DNA of 64,000 nucleotides from Ignavibacteria bacterium (GTDB lineage Bacteria; Bacteroidota; Ignavibacteria; Ignavibacteriales; SURF-24), in NCBI GenBank assembly GCA_025612375.1, contig JAAXKN010000005.1, positions 1 to 64,000 on the forward strand, given 5' to 3'. The position numbers and the translations under genes were made by a program. The notes below the pieces were generated by a model. It made no database searches. It was given only the letters and a program-made list of their open reading frames with translations, and was not told the origin of the DNA. This document shows, piece by piece, positions 26,986 to 36,647 of this stretch; within the stretch, counting starts at the first letter, position 1, and each line of letters begins with the position of its first letter.

Positions 26986-27939
26986 TTGGCTGTAATTGCA
27001 ATCGATCTGGTGTCTACGGGTCTTACCAGTGCGGCTTTAGGAAACTCCGGCAAAGTCCTGTTCAAAGAATCTCTTAGTATTGAGGGTCTGAAGGGAGCGG
27101 AAGTAAGCCGCCTCATCAAAGGCCAGATAACAAAAATATTAAATCTTTACAAGAACAAGCCGATACAGATAAAATCAGCAGGCATTTCTGTCCCCGGCAT
27201 ATATAATTCAAAAACAGGCTGCGTCTGGGCGCCCAACATAGAAGGGTGGGAGGAATATCCCCTTAAGCAGGAAATGAAGTTCTTTCTTATCGAGCATGGC
27301 GTTAACGTAAAAATTGCAAACAACAGGACGTGTTATATTTTAGGCGAAATGTGGCTGGGGGCCGCACAGAAGTCCAGAAACGCCATTTACCTTTCTATTG
27401 GTAAAGGCATCGGCGCCGGGATACTTGTAGACGGCAACGTGCTCCACGGTTTTAACGACGGCGTGGGCGCCGCGGGCTGGCTTGCTCTTAACGATTCATT
27501 TGTGCCTGACTATAAGCTCCGCGGAAGCTTCGAATTCCACGCCAGCGGCAACGGCATACTGAATTCTGTAAGGACGCAGCTCGAAAAGAAAAAGGATTCC
27601 TCAGGCGTGCTTGCGCAGAAGGACCCGCGCCAGATTACACTGCACGACATATTTGAAGCATACCGCCTCAAGGATTCAATTGCCAGGAAAGTCCTCCATC
27701 AGAGCCAGAAATACTGGGGCATTGCCGCAGCCAACCTGATCAGCCTTTTTAATCCCGAGATGATAATCTTCGGAGGCTCCGTCTTCGGACCGGCGCAGCA
27801 GTTCCTGGAAGAGATAAAGCAGGAGACTGCAAAATGGGCACAGCCCCTTTTTATGAAGCAGGTTAAGATCGTAGGCTCTCAGCTGGGCTCGAATGCAGGC
27901 CTTATAGGGGCCGGGAACCTGGCGATGAAAAAGTTTTAA
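26986..27939 (+). CDS. ROK-family protein with degenerate kinase site
   Basis: 317 aa with the ROK actin-like fold: phosphate-1 region AIDLVSTGLT and the ROK signature region IGKGIGAGILVDGNVLHG. Key kinase features are altered. The catalytic Asp of the usual NDAN motif is Asn113 (ANNRTCYILGE). The substrate-binding GEIGH is GAAGW (161-165). The CxCGxxGCxE zinc motif is absent around 175-185. It has no N-terminal DNA-binding helix, so it is not a NagC-type repressor. I chose TTG 26986 because AGGAGA stands 5 bases before it and the ROK fold begins there. It may bind a sugar without phosphorylating it. The SIS-domain gene follows on the same strand. Confidence 0.8.
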   Translation: MAVIAIDLVSTGLTSAALGNSGKVLFKESLSIEGLKGAEVSRLIKGQITKILNLYKNKPIQIKSAGISVPGIYNSKTGCVWAPNIEGWEEYPLKQEMKFFLIEHGVNVKIANNRTCYILGEMWLGAAQKSRNAIYLSIGKGIGAGILVDGNVLHGFNDGVGAAGWLALNDSFVPDYKLRGSFEFHASGNGILNSVRTQLEKKKDSSGVLAQKDPRQITLHDIFEAYRLKDSIARKVLHQSQKYWGIAAANLISLFNPEMIIFGGSVFGPAQQFLEEIKQETAKWAQPLFMKQVKIVGSQLGSNAGLIGAGNLAMKKF

Positions 27940-28093
27940 TTATTTAAGTAGAAAATGTCAATAAGTTTTTTAAAGAAAATTATTCCTGCCGATTTTTTAT
28001 GCAATCAGATAAATTTCGATTGTAGTTCAGAAAGATTAAGCTGGATTTTTTTCACAACAATATAAATAATCAAAGTATATCAGGAGATAAGAA

Positions 28094-28858
28094 ATGTCGT
28101 TAGCAAAGCAGTGGTTAGATAACGCAAGAGGCGTGATGGATAATATTGAATCGACTCAGATGGAAAACATCAGAAAGGCTGCAGAAGCCATGGCCGACAC
28201 AATAGAAAAGGGTCATTGGGTCCATACATTCGGATGCGGTCACGCTACAATTCCAATTCAGGAAATGTACCCCAGGATCGGCGGGTTCGTAGGATTTCAT
28301 CCTATGGTTGAACTTCCCCTTGGATTCTTCACACATATTGTAGGCGAAATGGGCGTCCATCAGTTCGTATTCTTAGAGAGAGTTGAAGGCTATGGTGTTG
28401 AAATCATGAAAAGCTACAACTTCCATTCTGACGACTGCATGTGGATATTCTCACACTCAGGAATCAACAACGTCAATATCGACATTGCACTTGAAGCTAA
28501 AAAACGCGGCATGAAGGTAATTGTATTCGGTTCAGCTGCAGCTGCAAAGGGCAAGAAGACAAGACACTCATCAGGCAAAACCATATTTGATATCGCTGAC
28601 ATCGTAGTTGATTCATGCGCTCCGATTGAAGATGCTTCAGTTCCATTGAAGAACCATCAGGATAAGATCGGACCTATTTCCACACTGGCATTTGTAACAG
28701 CCGTATGGATGACAATTACAACTGTAGCTGAAATTCTGGCTGACCGCGGTGTTAAGCTCTACATTCATCCTTCACACAACGTTCCAGGCGACACAACTGC
28801 AAAAGACAGGCTCACAGAAGCTCTTGCAGAATACAAGAAAAGAGTGGCCGGAGTATAA
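28094..28858 (+). CDS. SIS-domain sugar-phosphate-binding protein (UPF0309-like)
   Basis: 254 aa with one SIS domain. HTFGCGHATIPIQEMY and WIFSHSGINNVNIDIALEAKKRGMKVIVFG match the phosphosugar-binding loops. The protein is of the stand-alone UPF0309-like type related to sugar isomerases and MurQ-type enzymes. AGGAGATAAGAA precedes the ATG. It follows the ROK gene by 154 bases, and ROK kinase plus SIS protein is a common amino-sugar catabolic pair, but here the ROK kinase site is degenerate. Substrate not known. Confidence 0.85.
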   Translation: MSLAKQWLDNARGVMDNIESTQMENIRKAAEAMADTIEKGHWVHTFGCGHATIPIQEMYPRIGGFVGFHPMVELPLGFFTHIVGEMGVHQFVFLERVEGYGVEIMKSYNFHSDDCMWIFSHSGINNVNIDIALEAKKRGMKVIVFGSAAAAKGKKTRHSSGKTIFDIADIVVDSCAPIEDASVPLKNHQDKIGPISTLAFVTAVWMTITTVAEILADRGVKLYIHPSHNVPGDTTAKDRLTEALAEYKKRVAGV

Positions 28859-28892
28859 TGAAATTCTTTCATTAAAGAAGAATAAGCGAAAA

Positions 28893-28925
28893 AAAAGGCG
28901 GGATCACCAACAGGTTCCGCCTTTT
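28893..28925 (+). terminator. Rho-independent terminator after the SIS gene
   Basis: AAAAGGCGG pairs perfectly with CCGCCTTTT over a 15-base loop, followed by CTATTTTT. It lies 35 bases after the SIS-domain stop codon. Confidence 0.85.
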
Positions 28926-28990
28926 CTATTTTTAGCACTAATTGTTTTATATTTTTCCGGTTAATTGATTTCATTTATGATTATCCGATA

Positions 28991-29205
28991 CCCCTAGCTG
29001 AAGCTAGGGGCTAGTCATAAAGACAAAATCGTGTTTAATTAGCCGGGGAGACAAGTTCCCGAACGGATAATCGGGGGCTGAAGCCCCAAATGGGAGAGAG
29101 GGGAATTTCCGGGTACCCCGACCTAAAAGGTCGGGGTTTAATGACCCCAGACACACCCCCGGGGCTTTAGCCCCAGATTCCGAACGAAGGATCGGGGGTA
29201 GTCAT
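28991..29205. repeat. Cluster of REP/BIME-like palindromes
   Basis: Several related hairpins are packed between two convergent genes. CCCCTAGCT-GA-AGCTAGGGG at 28991-29010 is followed by CTAGTCAT. GGGGGCTGAAGCCCC lies at 29073-29087. CCCCGACCT-AAA-AGGTCGGGG lies at 29116-29136. GGGGCTTTAGCCCC at 29161-29174 is followed by CGGGGGTAGTCAT at 29193-29205. The pair of hairpins at 29073-29136 aligns with the single element at 47585-47642. The gap 28926-29218 contains nothing else. Confidence 0.75.
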
Positions 29206-29218
29206 ATTGTATTTAAAA

Positions 29219-29249
29219 CATCAATGCCCGCCTGGGGCGGGCATTGATG
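29219..29249 (-). terminator. Terminator of the arg operon
   Basis: CATCAATGCCCGCC pairs with GGCGGGCATTGATG, a perfect 14-bp stem with a 3-base loop, followed on the minus strand by TTTTAAAT. It lies 26 bases after the argH stop codon. This is the strongest minus-strand terminator in the window. Confidence 0.9.
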
Positions 29250-29274
29250 GATCTATATTAAAGGTAATTTTTAA

Positions 29275-30648
29275 TTACCCTGCTAATTTTTTCTTCCATA
29301 GATCTATCTGATTGGTAACCATATCAGGATTGGGCGAGCCGTAGGTTTTCTTCCGCTCGAGCGCCGAAGAAATATTCAGGCATTCCACTGCCGAGGAGTC
29401 AAAAACGGGATTTATCCCTTTCATCTCCTCAAGCGTTATACTGCTGAAGTTGACGCCCTTACCTTCTGCATACGCTACAAGATGCCCTACAATTTTATGA
29501 GCCTCACGGAAGGGAATCCCTTTTAATACAAGCCAGTCGGCAAGATCCGTTGCAAGCGAAAAATCGCCCTTTAACTCTTCGGTAAACCTGCCTGTATTTA
29601 CTTCCATCGTCTCAACCATCATTCTTCCCAAAAGAAGGCTGTTCAGATAGGTCTCAAAGGAATCAAAAACAGGCTCCTTGTCTTCCTGCATGTCGCGGTT
29701 ATAGCTTAAAGGCAGCCCTTTCATCGTCGTAAGAAGCGAAGTCTGGTTTCCAAATACCCTGCCTGTCTTGCCCCGGGTGAGTTCAGCCATATCGGGATTT
29801 TTCTTCTGCGGCATTAAAGATGAACCGGTTGAATACTTATCCGAAAGCCTGATGAACTTCCATTCCGCGGTTGACCAGAGCACAATCTCCTCGGAAAGGC
29901 GGCTTAGATGCATCATTCCCGTTGAGCAGGCATTAAGAAAGTCCAGCAGGAAATCCCTGTCCGAGACCGCATCAAGAGCGTTTCTGCAGGGCTCCTCAAA
30001 CTGGAGGAGCCTTGCAGTAAGATTTCTGTCCAAAGGAAGTGTAGAGCCTGCCAGAGCGCCCGATCCGAGCGGCATCTTATTTGCCTCTTCCAAAGCAAAT
30101 TCAAAGCGGCTTTTATCCCGTTCCAGCATTTCCACGTAGGCAAGCAGGTGGAATGCAAAGGATATAGGCTGAGCCCTCTGAAGATGCGTATAGCCCGGAA
30201 TAAGTGTCCTGGTATGGGCGGAAGCAATTTCAACAAGTGAGCGCTGGAAGAGCTTTATGTCACTTAAGACCTCACTGCATGCTTTCTTAACCCAGAGCCT
30301 CATTGCCGTAGCAATCTGATCGTTCCTGCTGCGCCCGGTGTGGAGCTTTCCGGCAGCCGTGCCTATAACTTCTCCAAGCCTGGCTTCAATTGCCGAATGA
30401 ATATCCTCAAAGATATCTTCATCGGGCTTCCAGGTGCCTGCAGTCCATTCTGCCTCAATGAGATCAAGCCCGTTTGTAATCTGATTATATTCAGCTTCAG
30501 TAAGTATACCTATCGCGCAGAGCATCTGAGCGTGGGCTTTGCTTCCCTGAATGTCCTCCAGCGCCAGCGTCTTATCGAAGGAAAGAGAACTGGAGAACTT
30601 CATTGCTGCACTATCCAGCTTGTCTTTAAATCTTCCGCCCCAGAGCAT
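29275..30648 (-). CDS. argH: Argininosuccinate lyase
   Basis: 457 aa. The fumarase/aspartase-superfamily signature GSSLMPQKKNPD is present, along with TGRSRNDQIATAMRLW and the HTHLQ-type segment GYTHLQRAQPISF. It splits argininosuccinate to arginine and fumarate, the last step of arginine synthesis. Its ATG shares one base with the argG stop codon (TGATG), showing translational coupling. It is the last gene of the argC-J-B-D-R-G-H unit. Length is standard. Confidence 0.96.
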   Translation of the reverse strand: MLWGGRFKDKLDSAAMKFSSSLSFDKTLALEDIQGSKAHAQMLCAIGILTEAEYNQITNGLDLIEAEWTAGTWKPDEDIFEDIHSAIEARLGEVIGTAAGKLHTGRSRNDQIATAMRLWVKKACSEVLSDIKLFQRSLVEIASAHTRTLIPGYTHLQRAQPISFAFHLLAYVEMLERDKSRFEFALEEANKMPLGSGALAGSTLPLDRNLTARLLQFEEPCRNALDAVSDRDFLLDFLNACSTGMMHLSRLSEEIVLWSTAEWKFIRLSDKYSTGSSLMPQKKNPDMAELTRGKTGRVFGNQTSLLTTMKGLPLSYNRDMQEDKEPVFDSFETYLNSLLLGRMMVETMEVNTGRFTEELKGDFSLATDLADWLVLKGIPFREAHKIVGHLVAYAEGKGVNFSSITLEEMKGINPVFDSSAVECLNISSALERKKTYGSPNPDMVTNQIDLWKKKLAG

Positions 30649-31868
30649 CAGGCAACTTCCTTCTTTTCGGCTGACTGTTTGACCTGTGTTATGGTCTTGT
30701 ACGGAAGGCCGTAGATCTTCATGAAGCCGCCGCTTGCCTTGTGATCAAACTGATCTTCGTCTGTATATGTTGCCAGTTCAACGCTGTAGAGGCTGTATTT
30801 TGAGCTTCTTGAAAGGACCTTTGTACCGCCCTTGTAGAGTTCAACCGTTACATCGCCTGAGAGGTTTTCCTGTGTTGAATCAACAAATGCCATGAGGGCG
30901 TCAAAAAGCGGGCTGAACCAGAGGCCGTCATAGATCAGGTTAGCAACCTTGTTTGAAACGTCCTGCTTGTACCTGAATGTTTCCTTGTCAAGTATAAGCT
31001 TTTCGAGCTCAGCGTGAGCCTTGTGGAGTATTATTGCTGCAGGGGCTTCATAGATCTCGCGCGACTTGATGCCGACGACGCGGTTTTCAATCTGGTCCAT
31101 TCTGCCTACGCCGTGTTTTCCGCCTAAGACGTTGAGCTTTTCAACAAGTTCAATTGCGCCAAGCTTTACGCCGTTTATTGCTACCGGAACACCTTTTTCA
31201 AAAGTAATTGTTACAGCCTCAGCCTCCGAAGGAGCATTCTTGGGGCTTGTTGTCAGCTGGTATGCATCTTCAGGCGGTGCAACCGTAGGATCTTCAAGAA
31301 CGCCGCATTCAATTGCTATACCGAAGAGGTTTTCATCAATTGAGTAAGGTGATGATTTTGTAACCTTAACCGGTATATTGTGCTTTACTGCATAGTCAAT
31401 TTCCTCTTCGCGGCTTTTGAATTCCCATTCGCGAAGCGGGGCAATAATTTCAATTCCCGGCAGGAGTGTCTGAACTCCCACTTCCATTCTCACCTGGTCG
31501 TTTCCTTTTCCTGTGCAGCCGTGGGAGACTGCATCGGCGCCTTCCTGCTGAGCAATTTCAACGAGCATCTTTGCCAGAAGCGGGCGGCCTATTGCGCATG
31601 CCATAGGGTAAACACCTTCGTAAAGAGCGCCTGCTTTCAGAGCCTTCCATACGTATTCTGTAAGAAATTCTTCTCTTAAGTCCTTTATAACAGCCTTTAC
31701 CGCACCGGTCTTCAAGGCTTTTTCTTCCAGGCCTTCCAGTTCCGAACGCTGGCCCAGGTTTCCAGTTGCTGTAATTATCTCGGCATCATATTTATCATTC
31801 AGCCATTTAACCATTACGGAAGTATCTAATCCTCCTGAATACGCTACTACAATTTTCTTCTTAGCCAA
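30648..31868 (-). CDS. argG: Argininosuccinate synthase
   Basis: 406 aa. The N-terminal ATP-pyrophosphatase loop [15 protein letters not shown] and the citrulline/aspartate region [13 protein letters not shown] are intact. It joins citrulline and aspartate using ATP. The C-terminal part ([16 protein letters not shown]) is complete. It starts 14 bases after argR and overlaps argH by one base. Confidence 0.96.
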   Translation of the reverse strand: MAKKKIVVAYSGGLDTSVMVKWLNDKYDAEIITATGNLGQRSELEGLEEKALKTGAVKAVIKDLREEFLTEYVWKALKAGALYEGVYPMACAIGRPLLAKMLVEIAQQEGADAVSHGCTGKGNDQVRMEVGVQTLLPGIEIIAPLREWEFKSREEEIDYAVKHNIPVKVTKSSPYSIDENLFGIAIECGVLEDPTVAPPEDAYQLTTSPKNAPSEAEAVTITFEKGVPVAINGVKLGAIELVEKLNVLGGKHGVGRMDQIENRVVGIKSREIYEAPAAIILHKAHAELEKLILDKETFRYKQDVSNKVANLIYDGLWFSPLFDALMAFVDSTQENLSGDVTVELYKGGTKVLSRSSKYSLYSVELATYTDEDQFDHKASGGFMKIYGLPYKTITQVKQSAEKKEVA

Positions 31869-31882
31869 TTGATCTATTCTCC

Positions 31883-32350
31883 CTATTTAAGTTTAAAGTC
31901 CGGCTGCTGCATCATCATATTCTTTATCAGTGCAACAACTTTATCTACATTTTTGTGTGAATTTGGAATTACAATTACCGTATCGTCACCTCCGACAGTA
32001 CCCAGTATCTCAACACGGTTCAGACGGTCTATATAATGCGCCACACCCTGTGCCCTTCCGGCAAGCGTGCGGATAACGATCATGGATTCGTTATTCTCAA
32101 CATTCAGTATCTCAAATCCTATCAGGCGCGCAATCTGCTTGCCCGATTCATAAAGGTTAAGGACGTAACGGGTGCCGGTATCTGTAAAGGTACGTATAAC
32201 ACCGAGCTCCGCAAAGTCACGGCTTAAGGTGGCCTGTGTTATGTGCACCTCCTCCTTTTCAAGGATCTTCAGCATGTCCTCGTGATTGGAGATGAATTTG
32301 TTGTTTAATATTTCTTTTATTCTGTTCTGTCTTTTAAGTTTTGCAGACAT
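31883..32350 (-). CDS. argR: Arginine repressor ArgR
   Basis: 155 aa. The N-terminal winged helix contains the SR motif in [17 protein letters not shown], and the C-terminal hexamerisation and arginine-binding domain has [13 protein letters not shown]. It should repress the arg operon when arginine is plentiful. Being inside the operon, it would control its own level. ARG-box-like sites upstream of argC (36779-36818) support this. It lies between argD and argG. Confidence 0.93.
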   Translation of the reverse strand: MSAKLKRQNRIKEILNNKFISNHEDMLKILEKEEVHITQATLSRDFAELGVIRTFTDTGTRYVLNLYESGKQIARLIGFEILNVENNESMIVIRTLAGRAQGVAHYIDRLNRVEILGTVGGDDTVIVIPNSHKNVDKVVALIKNMMMQQPDFKLK

Positions 32351-32375
32351 ATATTCTACCAGTTAAGATATTTAT

Positions 32376-33623
32376 TTAATTTTCGTTCAGCACTTCATTA
32401 AGCGCCTGCGTAAATGCCACAATCTCCTCCATTGAAATAACAAAAGGAGGAAGCACTCTTATTACCGTGTCGCCTGAGGTGCCGACGATGACTCCTTTTT
32501 CGAGGAGCTTCTTAGCGGCCTGCTTTGCCGAGCATCCTTCGGTGAGCTCAAGCCCTATTAAAAGGCCTTTGCCGCGTATGGTTTTTATGGACTCCAGGTT
32601 CAGCGATTCAATGGCATTCATGAGCATATTGCCCAGGCGTTCATTCTTTAAGAGCGTTTCACTGTCCAGCATGTCAACAACAGCGTTTGCTGCCGCAACT
32701 GCCAGCGGGTTGCCTCCGAACGTTGAGCCGTGGCATCCCGGGGTGATCTCTTTTGCAACTTTCTCAGAGCAGATTGCGGCTCCAAGCGGAATGCCGTTGG
32801 CGATGCCTTTTGCAACCGTAATGATGTCGGGCTTTAACTCTTCCCACTGGTGTGCAAAGAATTTGCCGGTTCTTCCCATGCCAGTCTGCACCTCATCGAA
32901 TATGAGCAGAAGGTCGTGCCTGTCACAGAATTCCCTGAGGGCTTTTAGGTAGCCTTTCGGGGGAACTATAATGCCGCTTTCACCCTGAATCGGTTCAACC
33001 ATTACAGCCACGAGGTTCCTGTCGTATGCGTCTTCAAGCACACTGCTGTCGCCGAAGGGGAGGTAGCTGAAGCCCGGTGTAAGGGGCTGAAATCCATCCC
33101 ACACCTTGTACTGTCCTGTAGCCGACATGCTTCCCATTGTTCTTCCGTGGAATCCTCCGACGGCGGTTATGATGTGGCTTCTTCCTTTACCCCACTTTCT
33201 TGCAAATTTTATTGCGGCCTCGTTTGCCTCGGTTCCTGAGTTGCAGAAAAACACGCTTGAAAGGCCCGACTTTTCCGCCAGTTTTGAAGCAAGTGATTCC
33301 TGTCCTGAAGCCTCAAATAAGTTTGATACATGCCACAGATTGTTAAGCTGGTTTTCAACTGCTCTTTTAATTACAGGGTGGTTGTGGCCGAAGCCTGTAA
33401 CTGCAATTCCGCTTAAGAAATCGAGGTACTTTTTTCCATTGGTATCCCAGAGGTAAGCGCCGCTGCCTTTTGCAAATTCCACGCTATAGCGTGAATAGTT
33501 CTGCATTAAGGCTTTTGTGCCTGCCGGTTTATTTTCTTTATTCTGTATTTCCTGTGCAATATTTTCAGGCTGAATGCTGGACGACCCAGGTTCCGCTACC
33601 GCCCTTAGTGCTGTTGTTCTCAT
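32376..33623 (-). CDS. argD: Acetylornithine aminotransferase
   Basis: 415 aa, fold-type I PLP enzyme. GSGAYLWDTNGKKYLDFLSG, the cofactor-binding FCNSGTEANEAAIKFAR, IFDEVQTGMGRTG and the Lys-containing ITVAKGIANG are all present. It converts N-acetylglutamate semialdehyde to N-acetylornithine. I chose the start at 33623 because GAGGAG stands 7 bases upstream. This makes the gene begin 59 bases inside argB and adds about 39 residues before the usual start (a second candidate is ATG 33506, MQNYSRY). The overlap suggests translational coupling. Confidence 0.93.
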   Translation of the reverse strand: MRTTALRAVAEPGSSSIQPENIAQEIQNKENKPAGTKALMQNYSRYSVEFAKGSGAYLWDTNGKKYLDFLSGIAVTGFGHNHPVIKRAVENQLNNLWHVSNLFEASGQESLASKLAEKSGLSSVFFCNSGTEANEAAIKFARKWGKGRSHIITAVGGFHGRTMGSMSATGQYKVWDGFQPLTPGFSYLPFGDSSVLEDAYDRNLVAVMVEPIQGESGIIVPPKGYLKALREFCDRHDLLLIFDEVQTGMGRTGKFFAHQWEELKPDIITVAKGIANGIPLGAAICSEKVAKEITPGCHGSTFGGNPLAVAAANAVVDMLDSETLLKNERLGNMLMNAIESLNLESIKTIRGKGLLIGLELTEGCSAKQAAKKLLEKGVIVGTSGDTVIRVLPPFVISMEEIVAFTQALNEVLNEN

Positions 33624-34350
33624 TTGTCATCTCCTCGGGATTCTTTGATCCAATCCAGATTTTATTAATTCCTTTGTTTAATAATTCCACGCAGCTGTTG
33701 AGCTTTGGGATCATACCATCTGTTATTTCGCCGCTATTAATTCCTTCGGCAATTTTACCTTCATCTATCAAATGCTGAAAAGAGCCGCCGAGCTTTACGC
33801 CCTGCACATCCGAAACAAAGAATACTGAATCGGCCTTAAGCGACTCGGCAAGAATTTCTGTAAAGAAGTCTGCGTTAACGTTCATCAGGTTGCCTTCAAA
33901 GTCGCGGCACACGCTGGAGAAAACCGGGACAATGTTCTTGTTCAGGAGCTCTTCAATCCAGCCAGTTGAATTTACCTGGCGGGGTACGCCAACAAATCCC
34001 AGGTCCTTGTTCACGTTTTCTGCAACAAAAGTGTTTCTGTCAATTCCTGTAAGTCCCACGGCATTAATGTCAGCAGTAATAAGTCGGCTTACGATCTTGG
34101 CATTCAGAACGCCTGCCTGAACGGCAGCAACCACTTCCATAATGCCGGCGGAGGTAACCCTCTGCCCGTTATGGAATTTAACCTCGAGGCCCAGTGCGCT
34201 TGACCATTCTGAAATTGTTCTTCCTGCACCGTGCACTATTACCACGCCGCCGTAGCTTTTCTGCAGCGACTTAATTGAGTTGACCCAGGCATCATCGGTA
34301 AGCACTTCATTTAATGCCTTTCCGCTTATCTTCAATACAGCTATCTTCAT
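33565..34350 (-). CDS. argB: Acetylglutamate kinase
   Basis: 261 aa, amino-acid-kinase fold. Visible motifs are the N-terminal LKISGKALN, the substrate loop VHGAGRTISEW (HGGGPQI in classical enzymes), and the nucleotide-side lysine region SGEITDGMIPKLNSC. It phosphorylates N-acetylglutamate, the second step. It resembles the short Bacteroidota-type enzyme. The last 59 bases overlap the argD start; the C-terminal GGSGTWV fits the usual family ending, so both reading frames appear to be used there. Confidence 0.93.
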   Translation of the reverse strand: MKIAVLKISGKALNEVLTDDAWVNSIKSLQKSYGGVVIVHGAGRTISEWSSALGLEVKFHNGQRVTSAGIMEVVAAVQAGVLNAKIVSRLITADINAVGLTGIDRNTFVAENVNKDLGFVGVPRQVNSTGWIEELLNKNIVPVFSSVCRDFEGNLMNVNADFFTEILAESLKADSVFFVSDVQGVKLGGSFQHLIDEGKIAEGINSGEITDGMIPKLNSCVELLNKGINKIWIGSKNPEEMTNENNSTKGGSGTWVVQHSA

Positions 34351-34362
34351 TTTCTCCTCTCC

Positions 34363-35568
34363 TTATGTCCTGTAATCAGCATTTATTTTAATGTATTCTT
34401 CTGTAAAGTCGCATGTCCACCAAGTGGCTGCCTTCTTTCCGGAGTCAAGACTGATGTTTATTTCAAATTCATCTTTTGAGAGAACTTCCAGGGCTTTCTC
34501 CTCATCGAGTACGATCTTGTAGCCCGGAAGAAGTACCGGCACCTTATCGAAGCTGATGCTCACCTTTGAGGGGTCGAGCTTTGCGCCGCTCATTCCGGCA
34601 GCCGACATAATGCGTCCCCAGTTGGCGTCGCGGCCGTAAATTGCTGTTTTAACGAGCGATGAATTTGCAACCGACTTACCTATAAGGTCCGCGTCCTTTT
34701 CTGTTTTTGCGCCTGTTACGTTAATTGTAACGAGCTTTGTTGCGCCTTCGCCGTCGGAGACAATTGCCTTTGCCATTTTTTTTGTGAGAGCATCGAGAGC
34801 TTCCTGAAAGAGGGCTTCATTCTTTGAGCCTGCCTTAATGCTAAGTTCCGAGTGACCGTTGGCAAGTATGACTACCATATCGTTTGTGGAGGTCTCGCCG
34901 TCAACAGAGATCTTATTGAAAGAATTCTGAACTGATTTCTTAAGCATCTTCTGCAGTAGTGCCTGGCTTACCTTTGCATCGGTTGTAATAAATCCGAGCA
35001 TTGTTGCCATATTCGGCATGATCATTCCGCTGCCCTTGCAAATGGCGCCGATCTTAACCGATCCTCCTTCAAGCTTGACCCTGAGGGCATAGGATTTCAT
35101 TTTCTTGTCGGTTGTCATAATTGCCTGAGCCGCATCGAGCCCGCCTTCTTCAGAAAGATGGGGTACAATCTTGTCAATTCCTGCAAGGTATGTATCCATA
35201 GGAAGTCTTTTTCCTATGACGCCGGTTGAGCTTATAAGGACTTCTGAAGGTTTGATGCCCAGGAGTTCAGCGCAGTGCTTCTGTGTAATCTTTGCATCCT
35301 CATGGCCTTCATCGCCGGTGCATGCGTTTGCATTTCCGGAGTTGACCAGAACGGCCTTTACCGGTTTTTTGCCGCCGATGGCTTTTTTAGAAATAAGAAG
35401 CGGCGCGGCTTTAACCTTGTTGATTGTAAATGTTCCGGCTGCCGAGCATGGAAGTTCCGAATATATTAGAGCAAGATCCTTCTTTCTTTTTTTGATTCCG
35501 CAGTGGATGCCTGCTGCCTTAAAGCCCTTAACGGTTGTTACAGTTCCGTTTTCAATAAATTGATACAT
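34363..35568 (-). CDS. argJ: Bifunctional ornithine acetyltransferase / N-acetylglutamate synthase
   Basis: 401 aa. The self-cleavage and nucleophile site is visible in NMATMLGFITTDA, where the protein is cut before the Thr to give alpha and beta chains. It moves the acetyl group from acetylornithine to glutamate, so the pathway is cyclic and argE is not needed. I chose ATG 35568 (MYQFIENG) because GGGAG lies upstream; a longer frame to 35607 adds 13 residues inside argC. It overlaps argC by 17 bases and ends 12 bases before argB. Confidence 0.94.
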   Translation of the reverse strand: MYQFIENGTVTTVKGFKAAGIHCGIKKRKKDLALIYSELPCSAAGTFTINKVKAAPLLISKKAIGGKKPVKAVLVNSGNANACTGDEGHEDAKITQKHCAELLGIKPSEVLISSTGVIGKRLPMDTYLAGIDKIVPHLSEEGGLDAAQAIMTTDKKMKSYALRVKLEGGSVKIGAICKGSGMIMPNMATMLGFITTDAKVSQALLQKMLKKSVQNSFNKISVDGETSTNDMVVILANGHSELSIKAGSKNEALFQEALDALTKKMAKAIVSDGEGATKLVTINVTGAKTEKDADLIGKSVANSSLVKTAIYGRDANWGRIMSAAGMSGAKLDPSKVSISFDKVPVLLPGYKIVLDEEKALEVLSKDEFEINISLDSGKKAATWWTCDFTEEYIKINADYRT

Positions 35569-36586
35569 TTTTTTCTCCCGTGTGTAATATCCCCAGTCTT
35601 TCGTCAAAATTGAATAATTTGTTCATGTTCTGTACTGCCTGTCCGGCAGCGCCTTTTACGAGGTTGTCGATAGTTGAAGTAACGACAACAACCCTGTTTG
35701 AAACCGACACATTGATATCGCAGAAATTTGTTCCCACCACCCAGCTGAGGTTCGGCGGAACGTTGCGAAGTCTTACAAAATTTGAATTGCCGTATATATT
35801 TTTGTATTCACTTAACACGTCTTTTTCAGAAATATCCTTTTTCAGATGAACTGAGGAAGTGGCATAAATTCCTGTTGCCGCTGGAAGAAGATGCGTTGTA
35901 AATGAATACGGTGAATTAAAACCGTTTTTGTTCAGCATCTGCAGCACTTCCGGCTGGTGGCGGTGGCCGTTGACGTTATATGCCCTGACGTTGCCGTCCA
36001 TCTCAGACATTAGCATTTCTGTTTTTGCCGACTTGCCTGCCCCGCTTGTGCCTGAGTATGCAATTGTGCTGGCAGAGAGAATATCCCCGCCGAACTTTGA
36101 AGCAAGGGGAAGCAGCGAAAGCAGTGTTGCAGTGGGATAGCATCCCGGGTTTGCAACTAAACTTACGCCTTTATATTCATCGCCGATGAAATCTGCAAGT
36201 CCGTAAAGTTTTTCCTTCAGGAGGTTGGGTGAAGTGTGTTTAAGCTTATACCACTTCTCATAAAGTTCAGCTGTATCGAGCCTGTAGTCGCCGCCTATGT
36301 CAATTATCTTTTTATTCTTTGCAATCAGCTCAGGCACATACTTCAGTGCTTCCCCGTGCGGGAGGGCCAGGAAATAAAGGTCGTGGTCATAAGAGACGTT
36401 TTCCGCCGGGAGGATAACGCTGTCGGGCGTCTTGCCGTAAAGGTCGGGGAAAACGGAATAAAGGCTCTGGCCTGCCGTAGAATTTCCGTATATGGTGAAG
36501 TTGTCCACAAAAGGGTGCAGAGATAAAATCTCAACTAATTTTTTTCCTGCATAGCCGCTGCCGCCAATAATTCCAATAGAAATCAT
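35552..36586 (-). CDS. argC: N-acetyl-gamma-glutamyl-phosphate reductase
   Basis: 344 aa. The Rossmann start GIIGGSGYAGKKLVEIL and the catalytic cysteine in VANPGCYPTATLLSL are clear. It reduces N-acetylglutamyl phosphate to the semialdehyde. AGGAGA stands about 10 bases before the ATG. It is the first gene of the arginine operon, behind a 560-bp gap holding the leader, promoter and operators. Confidence 0.95.
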   Translation of the reverse strand: MISIGIIGGSGYAGKKLVEILSLHPFVDNFTIYGNSTAGQSLYSVFPDLYGKTPDSVILPAENVSYDHDLYFLALPHGEALKYVPELIAKNKKIIDIGGDYRLDTAELYEKWYKLKHTSPNLLKEKLYGLADFIGDEYKGVSLVANPGCYPTATLLSLLPLASKFGGDILSASTIAYSGTSGAGKSAKTEMLMSEMDGNVRAYNVNGHRHQPEVLQMLNKNGFNSPYSFTTHLLPAATGIYATSSVHLKKDISEKDVLSEYKNIYGNSNFVRLRNVPPNLSWVVGTNFCDINVSVSNRVVVVTSTIDNLVKGAAGQAVQNMNKLFNFDERLGILHTGEKNVSIY

Positions 36587-36647
36587 TAAGGATCTGTTCT
36601 CCTGAAAATAAAAAGTAAATATGTAAATAGATTAAACGTTAGAATGA

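Noticed and set aside
28980-29215. CRISPR array
   Set aside because: The hairpins differ in sequence and spacing, there are no uniform spacers and no cas genes; the elements fit REP-like repeats.
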